64,000 nucleotides of DNA from Picochlorum sp. 'celeri' (GCA_010909725.1 JAACMV010000022.1:1178001-1242000), one strand, 5' to 3'. Counted from the first letter of the stretch, positions 37,939-50,004 are shown. Notes: generated by a model from the letters alone, not told the origin. Numbers and translations: made by a program.

Positions 37939-39835
37939 TCACTCGTTGAGCCAATGAATTACGAGGCCGGTTGTCCATCCAAATCCCTGGACGCACTCAT
38001 ATTCTCCACCAGACCCACAGGCACCGGCATCTTGGCAGTCGAACTTTTCGGGCAGGGTATGCACCTTCTCCCATGCCAATCGAGCAGCGTGGATGAACCT
38101 CTTCTTCATGCTCTCTGCGAGGTTCTCTGCTTCGGCAGATAGACGCTCCTCGCCTGCTTGAGCCAGCAGGTTGGAAGCAGACGAGCACCCTTCTGCCAAG
38201 AAATACTGCAATGGAGGCCACACATTGGGCCAATCCCATTGTTGTCCCGTTTGGGTTGAGGATGCTGCAATACCTCCTGGTGCGTTGATGACGGACGCTC
38301 TCAAACTATCGACTGCCTTTGACAAGATGTTGACCTCTACAGCATCCTCCATGCACCACAGCGGTACCCAATCAGAGGCATAATCTTCTTGTCTCGAGAA
38401 CCCAGAGGTAGTCTTGATCTCGGTGTGAGGCACATCATCAAGAACCACGTCCCTCCACTTGGAGCGCCCCTTGTCCCAGAATATCGCCTGCAGGGCAGCC
38501 AGCCTCTGCAGTCCAAACTCTTGGAATCTTTTCTCAGTGTCAGAATCGCCTACAACAGCTGCCATCTTCGATACCAAAAATTCTGATTTCATGAGGAGAG
38601 CGTTTAAATCTGCGGGCAATATCCGTGTTGTCCTGATCGAGCTCAAGGAGTTATCAGGGCCCAACCATCTGGAAGAAAAATCCCATCCTGATTCTGCAGC
38701 TGCAGAGATGTCTCTAAATAATTGTTTTTCCATGATTTCTCGGTCCTTTTCGGAGAGCTGGCTCCATTCTATTTTGGATTTCAGATCCTCTAGCGTCTGT
38801 AAATCTTCCCTGAGAGATTCCGGCCTCGGGTTGGTCCAGTTTGCATAATATCTTGAGACGACATATGTTTCACCTGCCATTGCGGGAGCGGTAACTTGCA
38901 AGGTTCGCTCACTCGTCCTCCAGAACATCAATTCTTTCTTCAGCACGGAGAGAAATGTCGTGATGGTTTTAGGCGACATGGTATGGCAATACAGTGCATG
39001 GACCATGGCTGTCAGCATGGGAGGTTGAGATCTGTTGAGATAATATGACCTGAATCCATTTGGAACCAGGCCAAATGTTTCTACCATGTACGCAAAGTTA
39101 CCGACAATACCCTGAAGATGTATTTGATTTGTAACAGCACCAGAACAACACGAAGGAACTGCCAATGCCAACCTACCTCTGCGACTTTGAAGTGGTCTTC
39201 TGTTTTCAGCAGAGCCAGTATGATCCAGTATGAATCCCAGTAATAGCTCTCTCTAAATCGCTCGCCCGGTATGATGAAAGGATTGGGAGCAGGGAGCAGG
39301 GTGGATCTGATACCTGACTCGGATGATGCGGTGGCCCTTCTCAGTAACTCGAGCATGGAGGCAACCAGCTCACTTCCCCATGACAGGCCCCCTCTCTGGA
39401 GAACCGATACAGCCCTTGTATCACTCCCAGCCTCCATGAACCAGCTTGCTATGAAACTTTGCAACCGTTTGCTGTCCTGCCCACACAAATCAGGACCCTT
39501 CTTTCCGTTGCCAAACAATCGACCAAATTCCTCCATAACGAGCCGAGGCTCGGCTTTGAGCGGCATGTCTCTACATGTCACATAACAAAAGTGAATTTCA
39601 GGGCGCATCAGTGAATGATGATGCGCGATCGAGGCGTGCTTTTCGTATGCATTTCCTCAAGCTGGAACAAGAAAGAACAGGAGGAAAACTGAGAATGGTC
39701 TCGACATGCAACTCACACAATCGTCTTACTGTCTTCATATACATTGGCGTATGCGCAACACTCATAGAACTTGCCCATTACGCTGAGAAACGCATCGTGT
39801 GCTCGTGCCAAGTTTGTTTCCTCACCCTTGCTCAT
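37939..39835 (-). CDS. Trehalase (GH37)
   Basis: Three exons, 39717-39835, 39177-39570 and 37939-39111, give 561 residues; introns are 146 nt (GTGAGT...TGTAG) and 65 nt (GTAGGT...CTTCAG). The first exon supplies MSKGEETNLARAHDAFLSVM and the join restores DSKTIVDMPLK, the trehalase start block. The two signature motifs are PGERFRESYYWDSYW and QQWDWPNVWPP. Catalytic Asp and Glu lie in the (alpha/alpha)6 barrel; DWVPLWC and FGWTTGLVIHWLNE mark the C-terminal part. It hydrolyses trehalose to two glucose. No signal peptide is visible, suggesting a cytosolic enzyme. Adjacent genes are unrelated. Confidence 0.9.
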
Positions 39836-40112
39836 GGTGAACGCAGGTACCCAACAGGCAGTGCCGCCTCAGGGTATCCTCGGCATACTTTCGATTGATT
39901 TTTTGATGTACCCTGTTAAGCACTGGCGCTTCTTTTGTGCAGCAGGCCCGCTCGATTCCTCGGCCCCGATGCAGTTGGGATCGAACTCCCTTCTTCCGTC
40001 GTCTCAAGGGTCCGGCGGGGCTCTCCGCTCTGATGACCATCGGATTGATTCCGCGTGCATCCCTCCAAAGGCCCATTAATTGAATTATCGGAGATGAATA
40101 CTTTGAGATAAG

Positions 40113-41117
40113 ATGGAGGATCGAGCTGAACGATTTAAAACCAAGACACGGGCGTTGAACGACCAGTTTCGAACGTGGGTCACGAGCGAAGTAGAGGCTA
40201 AGCCAGAAAAATTACTCTCAGCAGGCTGTGCTGACTACATGAGACATAGTGCAAAGCTTCGGTTCCAGTATGAAGATATATTTGACGAAGGCGATGACAC
40301 CGATGATGCCAGGCTGTCCGGTGGGACGAGGAAGCCCAGTGCAACCTTGCTAGGCTTGGCACCTTTGGTTCAGACAAAGATAGTGCACTTCATACGCCAT
40401 GGAGAGGGTTTTCACAATGTTGGGATTGTCAACTTGGACTCTAAACTCACGAAGAAAGGATGGGCACAAGCCCATGCTCTGGGAAAGCACGTTCGGAGCC
40501 AGGTCCATGGTGTAGCATTAGTCATTTCTAGTCCCCTGTCAAGGGCACTGGAGACGGCTGTGGGCGTATTCGGAGACCCTCAGGGCGCCTCTTGTTTGAT
40601 GAAGGAGCAAGGGGATATCCATAATGAACAAACACGGCACGATGCTGCCAGTTGTGCTCCAGGAATCAGATACATAGTACATGAAAGTTGTAGGGAACGG
40701 CTTGGTCCTTCCAATTGCGATGCCCGCCGCGATAAGGCTCTCTTGGAACAGCATTTTGTAGGATTTGATTTTTCGAAAGTTTCTGAAGGCCCCGATTCCA
40801 TGTGGAAGGAGGGCAATGTTGAGAGTGAAGCTTCGGTTGCTGGCAGAGGCATGGCATTCCTCCAATTCGTCATGTCTCAGCCCGAGCAAAATATCGCGAT
40901 AGTAAGCCATTCGGCTTTTCTATGGTTTACTCTGGCTGCTTTTGGGGGTGATTACTCAAAAAAAGTACGAGAGAAGATGCAGAAGTGGTTTGAGAATGGC
41001 GAGATGAGATCTCTAGTTTTGACAGATGGAGGAAACTTGAATCCTATAGACCCCTACGGCTTTGAAGGCGGCGAAGCTGCTACGGAGCCTCAGCAGGCAC
41101 TCATCGATGAAAAATAA
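40113..41117 (+). CDS. Histidine phosphatase (phosphoglycerate-mutase-like)
   Basis: A single exon of 334 residues with an ATG start. The phospho-acceptor motif is IVHFIRHGEGFHNVG; helix LTKKGWAQAHALGKHV, ISSPLSRALETAVGVFG and the final catalytic block IAIVSHSAFLWFTLAAFGG follow, all typical of branch-1 histidine phosphatases of plants. Between them, SCRERLGPSNCDARR is the family's variable specificity part. The N-terminal ~85 residues are an extra helical region. Cofactor-dependent mutase activity is not implied; plant relatives are of unclear function. The 3' end meets HRQ1 with 9 bp between. Confidence 0.85.
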   Translation: MEDRAERFKTKTRALNDQFRTWVTSEVEAKPEKLLSAGCADYMRHSAKLRFQYEDIFDEGDDTDDARLSGGTRKPSATLLGLAPLVQTKIVHFIRHGEGFHNVGIVNLDSKLTKKGWAQAHALGKHVRSQVHGVALVISSPLSRALETAVGVFGDPQGASCLMKEQGDIHNEQTRHDAASCAPGIRYIVHESCRERLGPSNCDARRDKALLEQHFVGFDFSKVSEGPDSMWKEGNVESEASVAGRGMAFLQFVMSQPEQNIAIVSHSAFLWFTLAAFGGDYSKKVREKMQKWFENGEMRSLVLTDGGNLNPIDPYGFEGGEAATEPQQALIDEK

Positions 41118-41126
41118 TCATGTGAT

Positions 41127-44100
41127 TCACAAATTCATTTGTAAGGCAGCCTGGAGGATTTTCTGAGCCCCTCCTTTGGACAAAACACTATTATACTCAG
41201 AACACACTGTGCTCTGTATGCAACCAGGACAGCCCGAGTCGCTTTCACACGAACAACGGACGATGAGGTTCAGTCCCTTTTCGATCAAATCCCTGAAAAT
41301 TGGTTGCGCTTTTTCGCACAACCCAATCCCGCCTGGGTACCGGTCAAACAATAGCAGTCTTTCAGGTTTGTACCTGGTATCATACAAATTATCACACTCT
41401 GTCCCGATATCCTCCGGATTACACATCAGGTAGAGAGGCAGCACATTCATCAGGGCGTGCGCAGCTGCATGAACCGAATCTCGAAAGCTGTAGCCTGCCA
41501 ATTGGACGATTTGCCTGGCGGTTGGTGGCAGTCGCTGAGACACTGCAACAGTCTCGTACAGGACATCAGGGAGAAATAGATCGACAGTATCAAAGACTTT
41601 CCCTGAACCCCTCCATATGCGAGCGAATCCCATCCAATGTGTTGTGACAGCAGCATATCCTACGGACGCTGAGTTCTGCCGAGCACACGGCGTGTAACAC
41701 TTTTTATCGCCTATCAAATGTACATCCGTGTAGTCAATCGTGGTCGTGTAGTATTTGACATCTGTAGGATGCACGATGGCTATCCTAGCCTTGTGATCCA
41801 CAGATTTGACGATGAATGTGCCGCTTTGAAACATGTATATTGCGCCTTCGTACACAACAAAAAAAGCCTTCCTCTTCTCTATCTCCTCTAGAACTTTTCC
41901 ATCAGAACTTTCATCAATCACAGTATATTTTTCCTGGTCAATGTCTCGAAGTGTGATGGCTTTCGAGGGAGATGAATGTCTCCCTGCGTACACCAGAGAC
42001 CCGGGATCACTTGCATGAGGGACCAAGGCACTGCTTTGGATGAGAAGGCGCACACTGTCCACAAATCCATTTCCAAAAACTGGAGCATCCGAAGCAGCAT
42101 TAAGTGGCATTTCATACGCAGCACATGTAATATGAGCTTTTAGTACCTGAGGATTGGCGATATCAATTTGTGCAGCTTCAATTGTACGCCCAAAGAGCTC
42201 TTCTGGTTTGGACATGAAGAATTGATCCAATGGACCATCCCAACCAACATACACGGACAGTGATTTTTTGTTGCGTCTGCCAGCACGACCTGCTTGTTGC
42301 CAAAGTGATGCAACTGTACCCTGAAATCCAAGATGAAGTGTGACATCCAATCCTCCTGCAGGCAAAGATCAGAATGAGTGCCAAGGGCAACAGATGCATT
42401 CTCGTGGAGAGCACAAACCTATATCAATACCCAACTCCAGCGCATTCGTTGCTGCTATACCCAAGAGAGACCCGTCAAAAATTCTGCGCTCGATGTCACG
42501 CCGCTCAGCCGGGCTGTACCCGGCTCTGTACACTGAAATAGTGGAAAGTAGGTTGGAAGAGGCTGATGCTGCGACAATTTCTCTCGTGTATGTGGCAACG
42601 AGCTCAGACAGCTTTCTCGTCTTGCAGAATGCTATGGTTCTCAAGCCATGCTTGACGCATTCGGAGAGAAGATATGAGATTTCTACAATGGGACTAGACC
42701 TTCTAGACTGTAGTTTGTTCTGCATACGCCCAACCTTTGCTCGCCAGTCAGCCCCCCTAGTAGCGCTCTGGGTTGATGATTTGTTGACAGTAGCCGATAT
42801 CGCAGCCATAGCCTCTTGAGCTATCTTCGACTTGACCTTAAACTCTGGCTGTCCTACCACAACAGATGTCTCCCATTGCAGATCCTGTTCCGGAGACTTG
42901 CCTAGCAATGATGGAAAATGCCTTTCTTGTCTTGCATTTCTCAATGCTGTCCTTCTATCCTCCTCTTTTTGAATCTTGACACCGTTTCTCTCACTGATAA
43001 TGGGTGGATTATACAGGACAAATGTCTTCTCCTCCCGTGGAGACCCATCAACTGAAACTAATGCCAAAGAATCTTCGCCGGTCAAATTTGAAGCGTGAGC
43101 CTGAGGATTCGCAACGGTAGCCGTTGTTAGAATACACGTTGGACTTGATTGATACATTCTCGCGCAAATCCTCTTCAATCGACGTATTGTCAAAGCCACA
43201 TGACTCCCAAAGACACCCCTGTACGAATGAGCTTCATCAATGGAGATCAGACGAAGATTGGCGAGAAATTTTGAGAATCCGCGATGGTACGGCAATATGG
43301 AACAGTGCAGCATGTCAGGATTTGTCAGGAGGACCTGTGCATTGGCCCGAATTTCCTCTCTGTCAGAAAGCTCTGTATCCCCATCATATATGCAGACTTT
43401 AGATTTTGCAAATACCTCTCCCACAATATGAGAAGCAAATTCTTGAATATTTCGAAGTTGATCCTGAGCCAAGGCCTTTGTTGGAAAAATGAGCAAGCCG
43501 CAAGCTGACGAATCTTTGAGCAGGAATTCAAATAAAGGAACCAAATAGCACATGGACTTGCCAGAGGCTGTGGACGTAGACACAACGCACGATTGTCCCC
43601 CCAGTATATGCTGAATTGCTTCCACCTGGTGTGAATAGAGTGAATCGATTCCCTTTATATTGCGTAGATATTGTTTCATTTCATCTGACAGAGGTACATC
43701 CTGCTCTAGGGCCAAAGTCTGGGCCTCTCTTCTCGGCAAGATTTCTTCGTGAACAATCTGATTCTTATAGTACTCGAGTGATTTTAAATGCTCCAGCAGA
43801 TGGTCAGGGGATAATTTCTCATTGCTGGTGCAAGGAGGGGTTTTCTTCAGCAGGAGCGGCGGAGCTGCAGAGTGTCTTTGTCCACCCACTGAAAGAGCCC
43901 TGACTGTATCATTTTTGACGAAAGCAGATTTCTCGACCACTTCCTCCAAAGACATTGGAACTATACACGATTGGAGATCCGTTTCCCCCTTTTCCATTGG
44001 TGGTACCCCAGAATACTCAAGACCAGAGATTGAGTATCTCCACGGGCTGTTCTTTCCCCTGCACTCCAGGATGAAATTTATCAAAGACTTGCGCAGGATC

Positions 44101-45111
44101 CAGCTCTGTCGCACCCTTTTCTTGCTGCATTTCATTCCTTTCGAGATCCTCGTCGCCAGGTCCACTTTGAACTGTTCCGGCACCTTTTCAGACCGTGCTT
44201 TCCATACGTCGCTAAACTCCAGTGTGGCATGCTCTCCACACTCCTCGCACAATGCCATGCGACATGCACCCGAACATCCCGCAGATCGATATATCGCAAT
44301 AACACATGGACAAAGACGCGCAAGAATATCGATATGGCTCGAAACTAATTCCCTTTCCTCGTCATCTCTCAGCATGCCCTTGACAGTTTTCCACTGACAC
44401 ATGATTTTCCTTGCCATTAGAAACTCTATAATGCCCCAGACCACGTCAAACACCCTTTCTAATTCTTCAAATACTTTTGGAATATGTAAAACTGCCAATG
44501 CATCGTTGCCAACGGTGCATCGTGGGTGATTACCATCATTCAGTACTGTGCCCTCATCATCTTGGCATGGGGCTGTCACCATGTTTCTTCTTCTTTTCGA
44601 ATCCTTCACGGGCGAAGGATTCGGGCGCAATCTGTACCCAGGTAGCATTGTATCCATTTCCTGAGATTCCCTGATCGGCAAGGGAGGCTCCACATGTTCT
44701 GGCACCTCCTCTGGCAGCACCTTATCCTTGGCCTTTGTCCTTTTCCTCAAACAGGCCACCTGCGCAACATCACAGTAGCATGCTACCTTTTTCTTGTTTG
44801 CTTCATGCAATGATGATATGTTCGTACCAAAAAACAACCCTCAGCTAAACCCAATTCGCAAAGCTCCCTATCGTTCTTCAAAACCTCTCCCTGCACCACA
44901 GTGGAAATAGTATGCCAGGCGGGCTACAATAAAAAGGCACCACGAGACTCGATCGTACATTGTACATAATTTTACACCCCTGAAATCTAGCATCGATATC
45001 TCTCAATTTCCTCCTCACATCCCGAACAGTTGATAGTGGGTACCCACCGCCCTGACTGAGTTCAAACCGTTGCCCTCCACACAGGGTCTTGACTTCAACA
45101 AACTCCACCAT
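41127..45111 (-). CDS. HRQ1: HRQ1-type RecQ-like DNA helicase with N-terminal ubiquitin-like domain
   Basis: Four exons, 44959-45111, 44828-44890, 42419-44759 and 41127-42355, give 1261 residues; introns are 68, 68 and 63 nt. Exons 1-2 encode a ubiquitin-like fold (MVEFVEVKTLCGGQRFELSQ to LKNDRELCELGLAEGCFLV) as in plant HRQ1. The SF2 core has VVSTSTASGKSMCYLVPLF (motif I), SIDEAHSYRG (II), TTATV (III), ALELGIDIGGLDVTLHLGFQ (V) and QQAGRAGRR (VI). The C-terminal MZB/DUF1998-type region ends with the Cys cluster CSCESDSGCPGCIQSTVC, a metal-binding element. HRQ1 unwinds DNA and acts in crosslink repair. The exon 1 start is the only ATG consistent with the frame. Confidence 0.9.
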
Positions 45112-45259
45112 TGTACCCAATGGTCTGTACCAGCATGAAAACTCACATGATTCTTTATTTTGCTGGTCGATGCCGTCAGACCTCTGCCCTTCGGACCCAC
45201 ACGATAGCTGTAACCAGATGCTCTGTTCATTCGGAGGGAGAATCCAATCCAACTCTGGT

Positions 45260-45279
45260 CACGTGCATGCATGCATGCA
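45260..45279. repeat. GCAT palindromic repeat
   Basis: CACGTG (45260-45265) overlaps TGCATGCATGCATGCA (45264-45279), a short tandem GCAT repeat that is also a 16-bp palindrome. It lies between the divergent HRQ1 and PGDH genes and may be regulatory (CACGTG is a G-box core). Confidence 0.5.
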
Positions 45280-45350
45280 GATCATCGACATCGGGCGACC
45301 AAAACACGCTCTCGCTGCATTTATTTAATCAATAATCCAATATATGTGAT

Positions 45351-47390
45351 ATGATGATGACGATGAGACACACGCGTGCCGACAGCAGGCTGACAGCAAC
45401 TGTCCACCGGGCGGCCTCTGCTCGAACTGCGTCCAGAGCGATGATCGTGCCTTCTTCCTTACATGGATCTTCCATTACCAAGGTGTGTGATTTGATACAC
45501 ACGGTTGCATGGCATTTAGGGTGTCTTGCAGCAGTGGCCATGCAACATTGAATCGGTTTAAACGTAGTCGTTGTACCTTGATATGCAGCCGTTTCAGGGG
45601 AAATCGACCATTTCGAAGACTTTTGTAGCCAGAACTACATCTCATATCTGTACGTTGTTCGATATAAGGCGTCTGTGCTCCGGACTATTTTTTTCTCTGC
45701 ATGTGTCTCCTGACCATCACCGTCCATGACTGCAGGCGCGGCAGCGGATGCCGACAGTACTCCCCCAACGATCCTTGTTGCAGAGAAGCTTGGTCAGGGG
45801 GGTGTTGATATGTTGAAGACTGCTGGTGAGGTTGACTGTAGTTACGATCTCTCACGGGATGAGCTCCTGGAGAAGATCAAAAGTGTGGATGCCATTGTCA
45901 TTCGCTCGGGAACAAAAGTTGATCGCGAGGTATTTGAAGCGTCGGGAGGGAGGCTCAAGGTGGTTGGCAGGGCCGGGGTTGGTATTGATAATGTAGATCT
46001 GGCTGCAGCCAGCGAGACTGGATGCCTTGTGGTAAATGCTCCTACAGCAAACACCGTGGCCGCTGCTGAGCACGGAATTGCTCTTCTCTGCGCCCTCGCT
46101 AGGAATGTGGCACAGGCAGACGTGTCCATGAAGGCTGGAAGATGGGATCGCTCCAAATATGTCGGTGTCTCCATGGTTGGCAAGACGTTGGCCATTATGG
46201 GATTCGGAAAAGTTGGCGGAGAGGTTGCCAGAAGAGCCAAGGGATTGGGAATGAACGTGATTGCTCATGATCCATATGCTTCCGAAGAGCGGGCCATGGC
46301 TATCGGTGTGAAGCTTGTGTCCTTTGACGAGGCACTGTCAGCAGGAGATTTCTTCTCCTTGCACATGCCACTCACCCCCGACACCAAGGGATTGTTCGGG
46401 GACGATGCCTTTGCCAAGATCAAGAAAGGTGCTCGTATCATTAATGTGGCACGTGGAGGAGTGATCGATGACGATGCTCTGGCAAGGGCTCTGGATGCTG
46501 GTATAGTTGCCGGTGCTGCTCTGGACGTTTTTGAGCAAGAGCCACCCCCAGCTGATCATCCATTGGTAGGTCGCCCTGATGTGATTTGCACCCCACATTT
46601 GGGAGCTTCTACAAGAGAAGCGCAGGAAGAAGTCGCGTATGAGATTGCCGAGGCAGTGATGGGGGCATTGAAGGGTGAACTCACCAGCAGTGTAGTCAAT
46701 GCCCCAATGGTGGCCCCTGAGGTTCTCAAGGAGCTCCAACCATTCGTTGCCCTTTCCACAGGTCTTGGAAGAGCAGCTGTTCAGCTTGTATCAGACCATG
46801 GGTTCTCAGAAATTGAGATCACATATCACTCCAGCAGGGGAGGTGATCTGGACACAAGACTGCTGAGGGCCATGGTCGTGAAGGGCATCCTGGAGCAAAT
46901 CACAGAGTCGCAGGTCAATATTGTAAATGCGGATCTTTTGGCCAAGAAGAGAGGTCTCAAGATTGTAGAAAAAGTTGTGCCTTCCGAATCTGGTGCAATC
47001 ATCACAGAAATGGAGGTTGCCGTCTCGAGCAAGGACTCAAAGTTCTCCTCTGCAGTGGACCCAAATACGAATAAAATCACGGTGGGCGGAGAAGTGAAGC
47101 AGAATGGCATTCCTTTCCTCACCAAGATTGGCGCTTTTGACGTGGATGTCGCAATGCTCGGGGATGTTGCTTTGGTAAGGCAGACTGATCAGCCAGGAAT
47201 CATTGCCGGCGTCTCCACCAGATTGGCAGAGTACCAGTTGAATGTGAACTACATGACTGTCTCAGTGGCAAGCAAGGGCCAGGAAGCCATCATGGCAATC
47301 GGGTTGGATGCCAAACCAGGAAGTGATGTTTTGGATGCCATCTCCAAAGTTGAGGGAGTCAAGGAAGTCACATCCTTCAGCGAACAATGA
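45351..47390 (+). CDS. PGDH: D-3-phosphoglycerate dehydrogenase, plastid
   Basis: Three exons, 45351-45482, 45589-45649 and 45736-47390, give 615 residues, the usual plant length; introns are 106 nt (GTGTGT...ATGCAG) and 86 nt (GTACGT...CTGCAG). The first two exons encode a plastid transit peptide (MMMTMRHTRADSRLTATVHR ... FVARTTSHIC). The catalytic part begins PTILVAEKLGQGGVDML, with NAD motif GFGKVGGEVARRAKGLGM, the substrate block GRAGVGIDNVD and the catalytic His in CTPHLGASTREAQEE. An ASB-type domain and a C-terminal ACT domain (QPGIIAGVSTRLAEYQLNVN) follow, the latter used for serine feedback. It starts phosphorylated serine synthesis. TGTAA is 47 nt past the stop. Confidence 0.92.
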
Positions 47391-47449
47391 TCGACCCTTT
47401 TGCATGGAAAATAACGTCTTATTTTTCTATGGTGTTATGTAATGTATAA

Positions 47450-49219
47450 ATGATCAGACTCGGGTCGGCAAGCAAGCCAGACAGCGCTGCTCGAGTGCAA
47501 CGGCAGCGTGTGCTCAACCCACACGCTACGAGGCGCATTCTTCACGGAAAATCTCCACTATATAGATATTTTCAGGGTTTTAGACATCATTCGAGGCCTT
47601 TGAAAAGCACAGAGAGGGCTGTCGCTGATGGAAATGACGAATCTAGCGAGGACTTTAGGTTTCGGAGGAACTTCGACTGGACCAGGTGTCTCAGCCTTGC
47701 TGGATGCTCTTTCGAGGCGTATAATGATTTGGATGAAGATTCGGAGCACCTGTCCCGGTTGACGACGAATGGAACCGAAATCTCGTACTTGAGTCTGGAC
47801 TTTTTGAAGAGCCAGTACAAGGGACTTTTGATGGTGCGCATCCATAATGCTAGAGACCTCAAGGCCATGAACTGGATGCCCTGGACCAAGAGTGATCCTT
47901 ACATTGTTATATCTTGCGATGGAAGCGTGTACAAGACCTCGACCGTGTGGGGAAATTTGAACCCTTCATGGAACGAGACTGCCTACTTTTACGTACATGA
48001 TCTAGAGAGCACAAGGCTTCGATGCCGTGTTATTGATGATAATATAGTGACCGGGGACAATCTGATGGGTTCCGCGTTCGTACCTGTGAATGATCTGATG
48101 GACAACGAAGAGCACGAGGTCACACTTCCTCTGGTGGGCACATCAGGAGAAGTTCGTTTGAGCTTGAAGTATTCTTCATTTAAGGAGGGTGACTCGTTGG
48201 ATCCCGGCCTTCTGGCGGAGATTGGGAAATCTACGTTGGTTGGGAATATTCCGAGAAACGTCACAGAGTCTGCATGGAGGAAGATGATGACCACAATCAT
48301 ATTGGCCGAGGAGCTGGCTGACATTGAGTTTGACCCTGTGAGCTTCATTGAGAATAGAGACACTGATACTCAAGCCTGGATATTTTGGAACACGACGAAC
48401 AAGCGCATTGTAGTTGCCTTTCGTGGGACTGAACAGACAGAATTTAAAGATCTGCTCACCGATGCCTCGTTGATCCCATCTAGAATTGCCGCGGAGGATG
48501 GGAGATTGGCACCAAGCAATCAGTCGATGGATGAGCAGAGCGACCCATGGGTTCATTCCGGCTTTTTACGAGGCTATTTATCCGTTGCATCCGAAGTGAA
48601 GGAAATTGTGCAGCAGATTGTTGGTCAGGAACGCAACCGCTGGGAAATACTCTTCACTGGCCACAGCCTTGGTGGTGCCCTGACCACGCTATGCGCGTAT
48701 GACATTGCGAAAATGGAAGAGAGCAAAGAAGATAAACTGTTCTCATCCATTGATGTTTACAATTATGGTTCGCCCATGGTAGGGGGAGAAGCTTTCACAT
48801 CAGAGTTCAATGCGCTGTTGCCAAATTGCTGGAGAATTGTCAACGAAAATGATGCCGTTTGCAGGCTGCCCCGATTTTTAGGATATGGCCATGTGGGAGG
48901 CAAAGTGACTCTGCATCGAGATGGCTCGGTTATCTTTATGGATTCGAACGAGAAAGAGGTGTCGGAGGATATCTCGGTAACCACTTTCCTCAAGAAACTC
49001 GGTTACCAGTCCCTTTCTTCCTTTGCATCTCAGGGCAAGTACGTCGAGATACTACGCAACACCCTCGCGTCAGATATTAGCAGGGACTTTGACGTGGATC
49101 AATGTATTCAGGAAGAGATCCAAAGCCTCGAGGCATTATTGGAAGGAAGCGCCGTGGATGAGCACATGGAAGATGAGTACTTTGCGGCATTAGAGAAAGC
49201 CATCCAAAGCAACCTCTGA
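47450..49219 (+). CDS. C2-domain class 3 lipase
   Basis: A single exon of 589 residues with an ATG start. The first ~60 residues are Arg/Ser rich and may target plastid or mitochondrion. Residues ~125-240 form a C2 domain (GLLMVRIHNARDLKAMNWMP; SDPYIVISCDG; NLNPSWNETAYFYV; LRCRVIDDNIVTGDNLMG), with Asp residues for calcium. The class 3 lipase follows, with VVAFRGTEQTEFKDLLTDA and nucleophile Ser406 in LFTGHSLGGALTTLCAYD. The C2-lipase order is known in plant plastid lipases, such as those with a role in membrane lipid turnover; substrate unknown. Calcium-dependent membrane binding is inferred. TGTAA lies 9 nt beyond the stop. Confidence 0.88.
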   Translation: MIRLGSASKPDSAARVQRQRVLNPHATRRILHGKSPLYRYFQGFRHHSRPLKSTERAVADGNDESSEDFRFRRNFDWTRCLSLAGCSFEAYNDLDEDSEHLSRLTTNGTEISYLSLDFLKSQYKGLLMVRIHNARDLKAMNWMPWTKSDPYIVISCDGSVYKTSTVWGNLNPSWNETAYFYVHDLESTRLRCRVIDDNIVTGDNLMGSAFVPVNDLMDNEEHEVTLPLVGTSGEVRLSLKYSSFKEGDSLDPGLLAEIGKSTLVGNIPRNVTESAWRKMMTTIILAEELADIEFDPVSFIENRDTDTQAWIFWNTTNKRIVVAFRGTEQTEFKDLLTDASLIPSRIAAEDGRLAPSNQSMDEQSDPWVHSGFLRGYLSVASEVKEIVQQIVGQERNRWEILFTGHSLGGALTTLCAYDIAKMEESKEDKLFSSIDVYNYGSPMVGGEAFTSEFNALLPNCWRIVNENDAVCRLPRFLGYGHVGGKVTLHRDGSVIFMDSNEKEVSEDISVTTFLKKLGYQSLSSFASQGKYVEILRNTLASDISRDFDVDQCIQEEIQSLEALLEGSAVDEHMEDEYFAALEKAIQSNL

Positions 49220-49303
49220 AGACCACATGTAAATTGATATTTCATTCTCTGGTACATATATTGACGTCTGTCTGGTCGATGTGATTCTTCCTTTTCCAAA
49301 TTC

Positions 49304-49507
49304 ATGGTCCAAGAGAAGGTCGACGAGACAACCACAAAACCGGCAACAAGAACAGGCTATTGCCTTGAAGAGGCCAACAGACTGTTAAATTGCGTCATAT
49401 CAAAGAAATCTATTAGTGAATGCGAGGATTTATGCGACAAACTGCGGAGGTGCACCAAGAAACAGGCACGTTCTCGAATTCGTTCTGGCTTTCCATCACG
49501 ATCCTGA
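49304..49507 (+). CDS. Twin CX9C (CHCH) small protein
   Basis: A single exon of 67 residues, ATG start. Two helix-type CX9C motifs appear: CLEEANRLLNC and CEDLCDKLRRC, 11 residues apart, with flanking charged residues. Twin CX9C proteins are imported into the mitochondrial intermembrane space by MIA40 and often assist cytochrome oxidase assembly. I cannot assign a particular member. A basic C-terminal tail (ARSRIRSGFPSRS) may be the true end or an unspliced stub of a second exon. It lies 85 bp after the C2-lipase. Confidence 0.7.
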   Translation: MVQEKVDETTTKPATRTGYCLEEANRLLNCVISKKSISECEDLCDKLRRCTKKQARSRIRSGFPSRS

Positions 49508-49623
49508 TCCAATCTCCATTCATGCATGCAGAATATTGTTAAATTTCTCTTGGAAGAATCTGCCGAGGAGGAAAAACCCTAGACAACGCTTCGCATCACC
49601 AAGTTTAAAAAAACGAGAAAGGT

Positions 49624-50004
49624 ATGTCGGGGTTGTATGCCAGGTCAAAGACATGGAGGTTCATTGTCCATGCTACCCAGCAGAGCCCATTATACATGGG
49701 AGCATTTGCAGCAGTCGCCATAGGAGTGCCATATTTTATTGGTGAAACGGTGATGAACACGACAAACAGCCCGCGAGCTGATTCTTCTTTGGAAGAAGAC
49801 TTGAGAAAAAAGACAACTTTGGAATCTCAAATGTTGGCAAAGGCACAGAAGGAACGATTGCAAGTGCTTTTTGACGAAATAAAAGACGGAAAGGGTGCAG
49901 AGAGATATCAGGCAGCATTGGATGGTCAGAGCTTGGGATGCCATTCGTCAGGAACAACAATTGGGGCCAGAGCCATCACAACAGCAGCGGACAAACGGGA
50001 TTGA
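49624..50004 (+). CDS. Small single-pass membrane protein, conserved-looking
   Basis: A single exon of 126 residues, ATG start. It has a basic leader (LYARSKTWRFIVHATQQ), then a membrane segment (LYMGAFAAVAIGVPYFIGET), then a helical charged part (EDLRKKTTLESQMLAKAQKE; RLQVLFDEIKDGKGAERYQA). The ALDG-type sequence near the end resembles small plant membrane proteins of unknown function. The last ~20 residues (CHSSGTTIGARAITTAADKR) are low in conserved features. Mitochondrial location is likely but not certain. It converges with the RIQ-like gene, 62 bp apart. Confidence 0.6.
   Translation: MSGLYARSKTWRFIVHATQQSPLYMGAFAAVAIGVPYFIGETVMNTTNSPRADSSLEEDLRKKTTLESQMLAKAQKERLQVLFDEIKDGKGAERYQAALDGQSLGCHSSGTTIGARAITTAADKRD

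Noticed and set aside
39836..40076. Open frame upstream of the trehalase ATG on the minus strand
   Set aside because: It is in a different frame from the trehalase exon 1, which starts with its own ATG at 39835; the sequence is Arg-rich without conserved features.
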